A DNA stretch of 64,000 nt, from the NCBI GenBank assembly GCA_963737705.1, contig CAVTTP010000007.1, forward strand, positions 434,001-498,000. Direction: 5' to 3'. A program made the position numbers and the translations under genes. Source of the DNA: PALSA-607 sp963737705 (lineage in GTDB: Bacteria; Actinomycetota; Actinomycetes; Acidothermales; Acidothermaceae). Positions 42,583-51,351 of the stretch are shown here, one piece after another. The notes beneath the pieces were generated by a model that was not told where the DNA came from, did no database searches, and was given only the letters and a program-made list of their open reading frames with translations. Each line of letters opens with the position of its first letter. The stretch's first letter is position 1.

Positions 42583-44781
42583 GTGAACGTCGCGGCACGC
42601 ATGGGCGCCTGGAGCGCCGGCCACCGCAAGACGGCCATCGTCGGATGGCTGGTCTTCGTCATCGCGGCCCTGGTCATCGGCTCGTCAGGGACGAAGCAGA
42701 TCACCAATGCCGAAGGATCCAACGGGCAGTCTGCGAAGGCCGAGCGAATCTTGAGCTCGTCGGGTTTTCCGGACGCAGCCTCAGAAAACGTACTTGTTCA
42801 AACAAGAAGCGGCCAGCCGGACGACGCCGGCTTGCGCACGGCCGTCGCACAGGTCGTCAGCGCTGTCAGCGCGACGAAGCTCATCGACAACCTGCACTCA
42901 CCGCTGGACGCTGACGGGCAGTCGTTCGTGTCGCGCGATGGGCACTCGATGCTCGTGACGTTCGACATGACAGGCGACGCCGACACCGCTGAGTCGCGCG
43001 TGCAACCGGTTCTCGACGCGGTCGCGGCTGTGCAGAAGACGAACCCGTCGCTACGCGTCGAAGAGGTCGGCGACGCGAGCGGCGAGAAGGCACTCGACAA
43101 GACACTTGGCAAGGACTTCAAGCGCGCGGAGATGCTGTCGATCCCTTTGACCCTCGGGATTTTGCTCGCCGTCTTCGGCTCGCTCGTCGCGGCGGTCGTG
43201 CCGGTCGGGCTTGCACTCACCGCCTTCATGGCGGCCGGTGGACTGCTCGCGCTGACCAGCCGGGCCGTGCACATCGATGGCACCGCGACCTCGGTGATGC
43301 TCCTGGTCGGACTCGCCGTGGGCGTCGACTACACGCTCTTCTATCTCAAGCGCGAGCGCGAAGAGCGAGCCCGCGGAAACAGCCCTGGCCAGGCGCTCCA
43401 AATCGCCGCTGCGACATCGGGTCGTTCGATCCTGGTGTCGGGACTCACCGTGGTCGCTGCAGTCGGCGGGCTGTTCCTCACTGGCGACGCCACCTTCAAG
43501 GGTGTCGGCGAGGCGACGGTGCTCGTGGTTGCGATCGCGGTACTTGGCTCGGTCACCGTGCTGCCCGCATTGATGTCATTGCTCGGCGACCGGATCGAAA
43601 AAGGCCGGGTGCCTTTCGTGCACAAGATGCGTCGGGCGAACGGCGAGAGTCGGGCGTGGCGCGCTGTGCTTCGGGTCGTACTACGTCGGCCAGCGCGTTC
43701 TGCCGTCATCGCGGGTGGAACGTTGGTACTGCTCGCACTACCGCTCGTAGGCATGAAGACCGCGTTGCCCGGCAACTCTGACCTGCCGAAGAGCCTGCCG
43801 ATCGTCCAAACGTTGGACCAGTTGTCGACGGCCTTCCCCGGCGGTCCGCAACCGGCCGACGTCGTGGTGCAAGCCGCCAACGTCAATACGCCAGCCGTGC
43901 AGGCAGGTCTAAAGGCGATGTCCGCGCAGGCGGCAGCGAGCGGTCAGATGTCGGCGGCGTTGACGACACGCGTCAATGCGGCAGGGACTGTTGCCGAGGT
44001 CTCGATTCCGTTGAACGGTGACGGCAGCAACTCGACGTCCGTGCATGCATTGAAGGCACTACGTGGCACCGTGATTCCAGAGACGATCGGGAAAGTGCCG
44101 GGCGTGCATGTCTATGTCACTGGCGAGACGGCGGGATCGGTCGACTTCGGTAGGCAGCTGACTACGCACGCGCCGTTCGTGTTCTTCTTCGTGCTCGGGC
44201 TCGCGTTCCTGCTGCTGTTGAGTGCGTTCCGATCACTGACGGTCGCATTGACCGCGATCGTGTTGAACCTGCTGTCGATCGGGGCGTCGTACGGCGTCAT
44301 GGTTCTGGTGTTCCAGCACCACTGGTTCGACTCGATACTCGGCTACACCTCGACAGGAACGATAGCGACGTGGATACCGCTGTTCATGTTCGCGATCCTG
44401 TTCGGTCTCTCGATGGACTACCACGTGTTCATCCTTAGCCGAGTCGTCGAGAATCGCCGGCTAGGTATGAGTACGCGGGACGCCGTTGAGCGGGGCATCG
44501 CTTCGACAGCAGGCGTGATCACGAGTGCCGCCATCATCATGGTCGCGGTGTTCTCGGTATTCGGCACCTTGTCGCAGGTCTCGATGAAGCAGATTGGCGT
44601 CGGGCTCGCGGTGGCTGTACTGCTCGACGCGACGATCGTGCGCGCCGTGCTGCTGCCGTCAGTGATGGCGATGCTCGGCGAGCGCAACTGGTACCTGCCG
44701 CGTTGGATGCAGCGGCTGCCCGTTGGGCGGTCGCTGGAGGCGGAGCCGGTTGGGCAAGTCGAGGTGCTACAAGAGGCCTAA
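42583..44781 (+). CDS. MMPL/RND-family membrane exporter
   Basis: 732 residues, about 12 membrane helices in two halves with large extracytoplasmic loops. MMPL landmarks include LVGLAVGVDYTLFYLKRERE in the first half and FGLSMDYHVFILSRVVE in the second, each with the conserved Asp-Tyr. Such proteins export lipids, drugs or fatty-acyl compounds using the proton gradient. AGAGGAG lies 7 nt before the GTG at 42583, and this decided the start. The in-frame ATG at 42565 has no such site. Probably controlled by the facing two-component system. Confidence 0.87.
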   Translation: MNVAARMGAWSAGHRKTAIVGWLVFVIAALVIGSSGTKQITNAEGSNGQSAKAERILSSSGFPDAASENVLVQTRSGQPDDAGLRTAVAQVVSAVSATKLIDNLHSPLDADGQSFVSRDGHSMLVTFDMTGDADTAESRVQPVLDAVAAVQKTNPSLRVEEVGDASGEKALDKTLGKDFKRAEMLSIPLTLGILLAVFGSLVAAVVPVGLALTAFMAAGGLLALTSRAVHIDGTATSVMLLVGLAVGVDYTLFYLKREREERARGNSPGQALQIAAATSGRSILVSGLTVVAAVGGLFLTGDATFKGVGEATVLVVAIAVLGSVTVLPALMSLLGDRIEKGRVPFVHKMRRANGESRAWRAVLRVVLRRPARSAVIAGGTLVLLALPLVGMKTALPGNSDLPKSLPIVQTLDQLSTAFPGGPQPADVVVQAANVNTPAVQAGLKAMSAQAAASGQMSAALTTRVNAAGTVAEVSIPLNGDGSNSTSVHALKALRGTVIPETIGKVPGVHVYVTGETAGSVDFGRQLTTHAPFVFFFVLGLAFLLLLSAFRSLTVALTAIVLNLLSIGASYGVMVLVFQHHWFDSILGYTSTGTIATWIPLFMFAILFGLSMDYHVFILSRVVENRRLGMSTRDAVERGIASTAGVITSAAIIMVAVFSVFGTLSQVSMKQIGVGLAVAVLLDATIVRAVLLPSVMAMLGERNWYLPRWMQRLPVGRSLEAEPVGQVEVLQEA

Positions 44782-44783
44782 TC

Positions 44784-45425
44784 TCAGCGCTCCGAGGCGA
44801 TTCGAACGCCGAACCCGATCAGCACAAGACCGGTCGCGCGATCCAGCCGGCGTCGTACTCGCGGCTCGCTCATCCACTTGGTGACGCGAGCCGCGAGTAC
44901 GAGCAGCAACGCGAAGTACATCGCCGTCTCTACAACGAAGATGGCGCCAAAAAGCAACGAGGTCGGGCCAACGGCGTGCCCCGCCGGCACGAATCCTGGC
45001 AAGAAGCTCACGAAGAAGACGCCGACCTTCGGGTTGAGCAGGTCGGTTGCCAGCCCGGCGCGGTACCCGGTACCGACGAGCCGTCGCGTCGCATCCGGAA
45101 ACTGCACCTCGGCGGCCGTGTTCGTGGCGGAGTTGCGTGTCGCGGCGCGAGTCCGAAGCGAATTCACGCCCAGCCAAATCAGGTAAACCGCGCCGACCAG
45201 GCGCAGCGCGGTGTAGCCGTCGCGGCTTGCCCTTAGCAATGCGGCCAGCCCGAGCGCTGCTGCCGTGACCCAGACCGCCAAGCCCGACAGCACACCAATA
45301 ACGGTGAGTGCGGCTGATCGCCGTCCGCCTCGAATCAAGTTACGAACGACAACGAGCGTGTCAGGCCCGGGCAACAACACGATGAGTGCCGCCGCACACG
45401 CGAACGTCACCAACGCCGTCAGCAT
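44784..45425 (-). CDS. LysE/RhtB-family amino-acid exporter
   Basis: 213 residues with six predicted membrane helices. The N-terminal LIVLLPGPDTLVVVRNLIRGG and the GLAVWVTAAALGLAALLRAS segment are typical of LysE/RhtB translocators, as is the LLNPKVGVFFVSFLPGFVP motif. It likely exports an amino acid or homoserine-lactone-like metabolite. It converges with the MMPL gene with only 2 bp between stops. Confidence 0.88.
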   Translation of the reverse strand: MLTALVTFACAAALIVLLPGPDTLVVVRNLIRGGRRSAALTVIGVLSGLAVWVTAAALGLAALLRASRDGYTALRLVGAVYLIWLGVNSLRTRAATRNSATNTAAEVQFPDATRRLVGTGYRAGLATDLLNPKVGVFFVSFLPGFVPAGHAVGPTSLLFGAIFVVETAMYFALLLVLAARVTKWMSEPRVRRRLDRATGLVLIGFGVRIASER

Positions 45426-45480
45426 GGTCGAATCATGGCACGACGCCCGGCGATGCCGCCGAGATTAGCTAGCGAGAGGC

Positions 45481-46653
45481 TCAAGCACCCCAGCCGGCAG
45501 CCTCTCCTCCGGCGCGTTCCGCGATGATGCGCTGCGCATAGCCCGACGCCGCGTAGGCTGCGATCGGATCGACGTCGCGGCCCATGTCTTCGCGGAGCTC
45601 CCTAAGCAGCGGCCGCACGTCGGTGTTGTACGCATCCATCAGGATCGCGTTCGCACCGAGCACGTCACCCGCCGCCTGCGCCGCCGTCAAGGCATCATCG
45701 TCAACGAGCAACGCTTTCGCGGTGGCTTCTTGAACGTTCATCACCGAGCGGATCTGGCCCGGGATTTTCGGTTCGATGTTGTGACACTGGTCCAACATGA
45801 ACGCCACCCCCGCAGCGGGGTCAAGACCACCGCCCCGACGCACCTCCCACATGATGCGAAAGAGCTGGAACGGGTCGGCCGCCCCGACCATCAGGTCGTC
45901 GTCAGCGTAGAACCTAGAGTTGAAGTCAAACCCGCCGAGCTTGCCTGCGGCTAGCAGCATCGCAACGATGAACTCGATGTTGGTGCCTGGCGCGTGGTGG
46001 CCCGTGTCCACCACCACTTGCGCATTAGGCCCGAGCCTCATGCAGTGCGCGTAGGCGGTACCCCAGTCCGGCACGTCCATGGTGTAGAACGCCGGCTCAA
46101 ACAACTTGTACTCGAGAAGCATCCGCTGACCCGCACCGAGCCGAGAGTAAACCTCCTGGAGCGCGTCAGCGAGCCTGCGTTGGCGGGTCGCGATGTCATC
46201 CTGGCCTGGATAATTCGTTCCATCGGAGAACCACAACTTCAGATCCCGGCTGCCGGTCGCGTCCATAACATCAATACACGCCAGCAGATGATCCGTGGCT
46301 TTACGACGTATCCGCGCACTCGGATTGGTCACCGACCCGAGCATGTAGTCGGGGTCCTGGAACACATTCGAGTTGATCGTGCCAATCATCACCCCCAGAT
46401 CGGTAGCGTGCCGAGCCAGCTTGGCGTAATCGTCGACGGCATCCCATGGGATGTGCAGGGCCACCGACGGCGCCACTCCCGTGAATCGGTGCACCTGCGC
46501 CGCATCTGCGATCTTCTCCCACGGATCGCGCGGTACGCCCTGCTGCGTGAACACCTTGAAGCGAGTACCAGAGTTCCCAAAGGCCCACGAGGGAAGCTCA
46601 ATTGCTTGCGCTCGAAGCGCGACAAGCGGCTCCCTCATATCTGTTCTCAACAT
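45481..46653 (-). CDS. rhaI: L-rhamnose isomerase (actinobacterial/RhaI type)
   Basis: 390 residues, TIM-barrel xylose-isomerase-like enzyme. LLEYKLFEPAFY and VVVDTGHHAPGTN supply metal and catalytic residues. GGFDFNSRFYADDDLMVGA follows, with Asp where the Pseudomonas-type enzyme has a metal-binding His. It converts L-rhamnose to L-rhamnulose in the cytoplasm. It lies 25 nt after the alpha-L-rhamnosidase, which releases its substrate. No rhamnulokinase or aldolase gene is in the window. The ATG at 46653 has GGAG 5 nt upstream. Confidence 0.87.
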   Translation of the reverse strand: MLRTDMREPLVALRAQAIELPSWAFGNSGTRFKVFTQQGVPRDPWEKIADAAQVHRFTGVAPSVALHIPWDAVDDYAKLARHATDLGVMIGTINSNVFQDPDYMLGSVTNPSARIRRKATDHLLACIDVMDATGSRDLKLWFSDGTNYPGQDDIATRQRRLADALQEVYSRLGAGQRMLLEYKLFEPAFYTMDVPDWGTAYAHCMRLGPNAQVVVDTGHHAPGTNIEFIVAMLLAAGKLGGFDFNSRFYADDDLMVGAADPFQLFRIMWEVRRGGGLDPAAGVAFMLDQCHNIEPKIPGQIRSVMNVQEATAKALLVDDDALTAAQAAGDVLGANAILMDAYNTDVRPLLRELREDMGRDVDPIAAYAASGYAQRIIAERAGGEAAGWGA

Positions 46654-46678
46654 GCGATCTCCAGACTCACGTCGATAC

Positions 46679-49414
46679 TCACGCGGTGCCCGACCTCGGA
46701 GTGAGCCGTGGACCAACCTCGCGTGGTATTGGCTCCAAATGCATGTTCAGCTGAGGCGGTATCGGCGGATCGTCCGCGGCGGCGCGGAACTCGCACGAGA
46801 ATGTGTGCGTGCCGCTCGCGACCTCGATCGTCTCGGACGACGAGTCGGGCAACTGCACGGACGCCGTGGTACCAGGTGGCACCGTCACGACGACGTTGAA
46901 TCGCCGCCCACTACGGGTCCATGCAACCGAAGCCTCGCCGTAGGGGGTGAGGTGGGTCGCACTCGCGTGGGTAAGGCCCCCGCCGGGTTGCGGACTGACG
47001 AGAATGCGCTCGTATCCAGGAGCTGCCGGTGCGAGCCCAGCGACGACTCGGTGCAGCCAGTCCGCTACGGCACCGAGTGCGTAGTGGTTGAACGAGGTCA
47101 TGCCGCCGGGGTTCACGGTGCCATCGGGAAGCAGACTGTCCCAACGCTCCCAGATCGTGGTAGCTCCCATGGTGACCGGGTACAACCATGACGGGCACTC
47201 GCGCTGGTTGAGCAAGTGGTAAGCGGTATCGACTGCTCCGACAGCACTAAGCGCATCGCAAATCAACGGCGTGCCAACAAACCCGGTGGCGATCCGGTAA
47301 CCCTCTTCGGCTACGAGTCTGGCGAGTCGCTCGCCCCCATGGCGCCGTTGGGCAGCGGTGGGGAGCAGGTCGAACGCCAAGGCAAGTGCATATGCGGTCT
47401 GTGAGTCACTCGAGATCCGGCCGCTAGGCGCGACGTACTCATCGGCAAAAGCTGTGCGGACGGCGCGTGCGAGCGCAGCGTAGCGTTGCTGATCGTCGTT
47501 GTACCCGAGGACGTCGGCGACGTCGGCGAGAACCTGCGCGGTTCGCGCGTGGTAGGCCGTGGCAACCAGATAGCGGTCAGTGCGTGCGTCGTCGGGTCGA
47601 TCCGGCGGCGCGGTGGGATCGAGCCAGTCACCGAACTGGAAGCCGCTATCCCACAGGTGTTTCTCGCCAGCAAGGCCAGCCACCTGGTCGACCCATGCGG
47701 CCATGCTCGGATACTGCAGACGAAGTACGGCGATGTCGCCGGACCGCTGGTAGAGGGCCCACGGGACCAGAACAGCCGCGTCGCCCCACGCCGCCGCAGG
47801 CGCTAGGTCGAAGGTGAGCGGAACCCACGGCACGTAGTGGGGCACAGTCCCAAAGGCCGTCTGTTCGGCTGCGAGATCAGCCAGCCACGATGTCAGGAAC
47901 CCGGTGCAGTCGTACAAGAAGGACGCGGTCGGCGCAAAGACTTGGATGTCACCCGTCCAGCCCAGCCGTTCGTCGCGTTGGGGGCAATCCGTGGGCACGT
48001 CCACGAAGTTGCCGCGCATGCTCCACACCACGTTGTCGTGCAACTGATTCAGCGCCGAGTCAGAGCAACTGAACCAGCCCGTGCGTCGCATGTCGGTGTG
48101 ACACACGAGTGCCTCGATGTCACCGGCACCCATCTCACCAGGCCAACCGGTTACTTCGGCGTAGCGAAAGCCGTGAGTCGTAAAGCGCGGTTCCCAGACC
48201 TCCACATCGTTTCCGGCCAAGGTGTACTCGTCCAACGCATCCGCGTGGCGCAGTGGACGCAACGCGAGCTGGCCGGCGTCCAGCACTTCGGCGTGGCGCA
48301 GTTGGATCGTCTGACCCGCGGTGCCTTGCGTTCGGATCCGAAGCCGGCCGCTGATGTTTTGCCCGAAATCAAGCATGATCGTGCCGGCCGCGGTGCGGTG
48401 CATGGACACCGGAAGTAGCGTCTCAACACGCCGTACTGGCGGGCCCGATGGCGCTGTGAAGGCCGTCGGGTTGTAGGGGACCGTGTCGACCGCGAGCCAA
48501 CCAGAATCGTCAAGACCGGGCCGCGACCAGCCATGCTGCTCGAGCCGCGCGTCATACCGTTCGCCCTCGTAGAGACCTGTTGACGTGATCGGTCCTCGCG
48601 CACAGCGCCAAGATTCATCGGTGGCGATGATTTCGACGCGACCGTCGGCGTACCTAAGCTCTAGTTGAGCGATGAACGCCAGGCGATCACCGTAAAGATT
48701 CGTAACGCCGCCATGCCATCCGAGGTGGCCGCGGTACCAACCGTCAGCGACCATCGCACCGATCGCATTCACGCCTTCACCAATCAGCTCCGTAACGTCG
48801 TAGGTCTGGTAACGAAGACGATGCGAGTAACTCGTCCAGCCAGGCGCGAGCACGTCGTCGCCAACGCGGGTTCCGTTGATCTCGACTTCGTACACGCCGT
48901 GTGCCGTTGCGTACAGGCGTGCCCGCGCTACCGGCCCGCGGGCAACGAATTCACGGCGCAGCAAGGGGGCTGGGGCCGGCGGCTCCCGATAAAGGTCGAG
49001 CGACGGAGAAACAGCGTGGGCTGTCCAGTCGGCAGGCTCCAGCAAACCTGCTTCGACCCACGCCCACTCACTCCAATCACTCGAGCGAGCACTCCACGAG
49101 CCCCACACCCGTACTCGCGCATAACGACGTTGACCCGAGGTTAAGGCGGGTACCTGGATGGGCCAGGGCACGAGGACCGAGTTTGCCGACTCGACTCGGG
49201 TCGCCAACCCAGGCTCGTCTGCGCGGGACGAGATCTCGATCTCGTAAGCAGCTTGCAGCCAGGACTCGTCGTCGCAGTGGGTCGTCCAGCTCAGCCGCGG
49301 GCGCGACTCACCGACTCCAAGAGGCACCCGGTGATGCTCAAAACGAAGCTCGCCGACGGTGGCTTGAAGGGCCATCCTGTCGTCGTGCTCATGCGACTCA
49401 ACCGACGTGTGCAT
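46679..49414 (-). CDS. GH78 alpha-L-rhamnosidase
   Basis: 911 residues, no signal peptide, so cytoplasmic. Beta-sandwich N-terminal domains (WEAxxE-like strands, then VYEVEINGTRVGDDVLAPGW) are followed by an (alpha/alpha)6 domain containing DVPTDCPQRDERLGWTGDIQ, with the general-acid Glu, and ATTIWERWDSLLPDG, with the probable catalytic base. The C-terminal beta domain ends near TLHTFSC-like strands. It cleaves terminal alpha-L-rhamnose from imported rhamnosides. The ATG at 49414 has GAGGA 6-7 nt upstream. It lies 9 nt after the permease gene. Confidence 0.93.
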   Translation of the reverse strand: MHTSVESHEHDDRMALQATVGELRFEHHRVPLGVGESRPRLSWTTHCDDESWLQAAYEIEISSRADEPGLATRVESANSVLVPWPIQVPALTSGQRRYARVRVWGSWSARSSDWSEWAWVEAGLLEPADWTAHAVSPSLDLYREPPAPAPLLRREFVARGPVARARLYATAHGVYEVEINGTRVGDDVLAPGWTSYSHRLRYQTYDVTELIGEGVNAIGAMVADGWYRGHLGWHGGVTNLYGDRLAFIAQLELRYADGRVEIIATDESWRCARGPITSTGLYEGERYDARLEQHGWSRPGLDDSGWLAVDTVPYNPTAFTAPSGPPVRRVETLLPVSMHRTAAGTIMLDFGQNISGRLRIRTQGTAGQTIQLRHAEVLDAGQLALRPLRHADALDEYTLAGNDVEVWEPRFTTHGFRYAEVTGWPGEMGAGDIEALVCHTDMRRTGWFSCSDSALNQLHDNVVWSMRGNFVDVPTDCPQRDERLGWTGDIQVFAPTASFLYDCTGFLTSWLADLAAEQTAFGTVPHYVPWVPLTFDLAPAAAWGDAAVLVPWALYQRSGDIAVLRLQYPSMAAWVDQVAGLAGEKHLWDSGFQFGDWLDPTAPPDRPDDARTDRYLVATAYHARTAQVLADVADVLGYNDDQQRYAALARAVRTAFADEYVAPSGRISSDSQTAYALALAFDLLPTAAQRRHGGERLARLVAEEGYRIATGFVGTPLICDALSAVGAVDTAYHLLNQRECPSWLYPVTMGATTIWERWDSLLPDGTVNPGGMTSFNHYALGAVADWLHRVVAGLAPAAPGYERILVSPQPGGGLTHASATHLTPYGEASVAWTRSGRRFNVVVTVPPGTTASVQLPDSSSETIEVASGTHTFSCEFRAAADDPPIPPQLNMHLEPIPREVGPRLTPRSGTA

Positions 49415-49423
49415 TGCAGATCC

Positions 49424-50347
49424 TCATCCTTTGACCGCACCGCCCGTCAGGCCCTTCATGACCTTCTGGTTAAGCACGAGATAGATGGCGAGAGTCGGGA
49501 ACACCGTGATGCAAATGGCAGCGAAAGTCGGGCCCCACGACGTTTGCCCGTACTGCCCCACAAAGTTCAGCAGCCCGGTCTGCACGGTCCGCAGCTTGTT
49601 GCTGCTGATGAAGGTCAGCGAGAACAGCAGGTCGTTCCAAAGGAAGAAGAACTGCACAAGGGCGATCGTGAGGATGGCATTGCGGATCATCGGCAGGCTG
49701 ATCTGCCAGAAGGTGCGATAGATGCTCGCGCCGTCGATCGCTGCCGCCTCGAGCATCTCTCGCGGCACCGCCTTGTAAAAGCCTGCCATCAAAAACACGC
49801 TGAGTGGGAGGCCGTAGGCGGTGTAGGTGATGATCAGCGACAGCAGGTTGTTGAGAAGGTGTGCCTTGTAGTAGATCGTGAAGAGCGGCAAGAGGATCAT
49901 CTGCGCCGGAATCATGAATCCGGACAGGAATATCAGCAGGACGAAACTCCGGCCGCGCCACCGCATGACCTCAAGGGCAAAGCCGGCCGCCACGGACAAG
50001 ATGATGATCAGCGCCAGCGATGGAAACACTGCGATGACGCTGTTGCGCAGGTACGTACCGAGCTGGCCGGTGGTCCACGCCGCGGTGTAGTTCTGCCAGT
50101 GGAAGCTCTCAGGCAGCGCCCACACCGAACGTGAGGAGAACTCGACCTCCTTCTTCAGCGAGGACGACAGCAGCCAGAGCAGCGGAATAACCTCGACGAG
50201 TACGAGGACCACCACAAGGAATCGCAAGACCAGCTTACGCAACCACCGGCGGCGGAACCTCCGATTGGCAGCCGATCGCGGAAGCTCGTCGCGCACCACC
50301 CGACCGCCGGAAGTGACCACGGCCGGTGCGCCAGCGTCGGCGGTCAT
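49424..50347 (-). CDS. ABC transporter permease (MalG type)
   Basis: 307 residues, six membrane helices after a roughly 45-residue basic N-terminus. The EAA loop reads EMLEAAAIDGASIYRTFWQI followed by LP, the ATPase contact site of carbohydrate (CUT1) permeases. The ATG at 50347 overlaps the MalF-type stop by 4 bp (ATGA). The frame stays open far upstream on top of the MalF gene, but that part is not coding. No ATPase is encoded in the locus, so a shared MsiK-like ATPase is likely. Confidence 0.92.
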   Translation of the reverse strand: MTADAGAPAVVTSGGRVVRDELPRSAANRRFRRRWLRKLVLRFLVVVLVLVEVIPLLWLLSSSLKKEVEFSSRSVWALPESFHWQNYTAAWTTGQLGTYLRNSVIAVFPSLALIIILSVAAGFALEVMRWRGRSFVLLIFLSGFMIPAQMILLPLFTIYYKAHLLNNLLSLIITYTAYGLPLSVFLMAGFYKAVPREMLEAAAIDGASIYRTFWQISLPMIRNAILTIALVQFFFLWNDLLFSLTFISSNKLRTVQTGLLNFVGQYGQTSWGPTFAAICITVFPTLAIYLVLNQKVMKGLTGGAVKG

Positions 50348-51231
50348 GCCCGCACGTCCTTTCGAGCGCCACGGAATATCGCGACGGTGACCACGAGGCA
50401 GAGGATGGTCAGTGCCATCGCAATGGTGCTGCCGTACCCGTAGTCGCCGTACGTGAAGGACGTGTTGTACATGTAAAGGGTGAGCGGCGTAGTGGTGCTG
50501 CCAGGGCCGCCGTTGGTCAAGGCCAGCACGGAGTCGAAGACCTTGAGCGTGCCGTTGATGCTGAAGATGGCAGCGGAGATGATGATCGGCGTCATCAGCG
50601 GCAGCACGATGCGCCTGCTCAGCTTCCAGCCGGTTGCGCCGTCGAGTCGCGCAGACTCGAGGATCTCTTCCGGAATGTCGATCAGGCCGGCATAGAGCAG
50701 GACGGCGTAGAAACCCATCGCCCGCCAGATGTCCATGATCACGAGGATCACGAGCGCAGCGTTCGGCTGTGACAACCAGTCGCGCGTGGAGCTGCCCATG
50801 CCAATGCCTTGCAGCAACGCATTGACGAGCCCGTTCTGCGGCGCGATCTGAAAGATCTTCACGAACAGCTGCGCGACGGCGACGGTCGGCATCACCACAG
50901 GGAAGAACACGAGGGTGCGGATTAATGCCGACGACTTCCTGAGATGGAACACGTAGAGCATCGCGAGGAGCAGCCCCATCACTACCTGGCCCACGGTGAC
51001 CAACACGGCGTACTTGACGGTGATCGAGGTCGCATGCCAGAAAGCGGCGTCGTGCACCAGCTTGGTGTAGTTGGAGAAGCCTGCTGGCTTGAAGCCGCCA
51101 AGAATGCTGCCGTGAAAGAACGAGTAGGCGACCGACCAACCGATCGGTACGAGCAGAACGAGCGAGTAGATCAGTAGGGCTGGAGCGACGAACAGCAATA
51201 TCGCGCGGCGGTCACCGAGGACTCTGTCCAT
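50344..51231 (-). CDS. ABC transporter permease (MalF type)
   Basis: 295 residues with six membrane helices. The EAA loop reads EILESARLDGATGWKLSRRI then LP. The first helix (AILLFVAPALLIYSLVLLVP) and the periplasmic segment YTKLVHDAAFW are typical of CUT1 sugar permeases. It pairs with the MalG-type subunit through an ATGA overlap. The solute-binding protein gene ends 120 nt upstream, with a hairpin in the gap. Confidence 0.92.
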   Translation of the reverse strand: MDRVLGDRRAILLFVAPALLIYSLVLLVPIGWSVAYSFFHGSILGGFKPAGFSNYTKLVHDAAFWHATSITVKYAVLVTVGQVVMGLLLAMLYVFHLRKSSALIRTLVFFPVVMPTVAVAQLFVKIFQIAPQNGLVNALLQGIGMGSSTRDWLSQPNAALVILVIMDIWRAMGFYAVLLYAGLIDIPEEILESARLDGATGWKLSRRIVLPLMTPIIISAAIFSINGTLKVFDSVLALTNGGPGSTTTPLTLYMYNTSFTYGDYGYGSTIAMALTILCLVVTVAIFRGARKDVRA

Positions 51232-51292
51232 TGACTCCTCCTGTTGGTCGTGACCGTTGCATTAATCGAGCCCGTGCCATTCTCACGTCGGA

Positions 51293-51335
51293 GCGGCGAT
51301 GAAGGTCGGAGCCGTGCACCGACCTCCATCGCCGC
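51293..51335 (-). terminator. intercistronic hairpin after the solute-binding gene
   Basis: GCGGCGATG (51293-51301) pairs with CATCGCCGC (51327-51335). After one mismatch, AGGTCGG (51303-51309) pairs with CCGACCT (51319-51325), leaving a 9-nt loop. Located between the solute-binding and permease genes of one operon with no T-tract. Such hairpins often stabilise the upstream mRNA or attenuate, giving more binding protein than permease. Confidence 0.65.
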
Positions 51336-51351
51336 CGTCCCGGCCTGAAGG

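Noticed and set aside
50348..51139. Upstream extension of the MalG-type permease frame to 571 codons
   Set aside because: It runs through the MalF-type gene in another frame. The ATG at 50347, in an ATGA overlap, gives a normal 307-residue permease.
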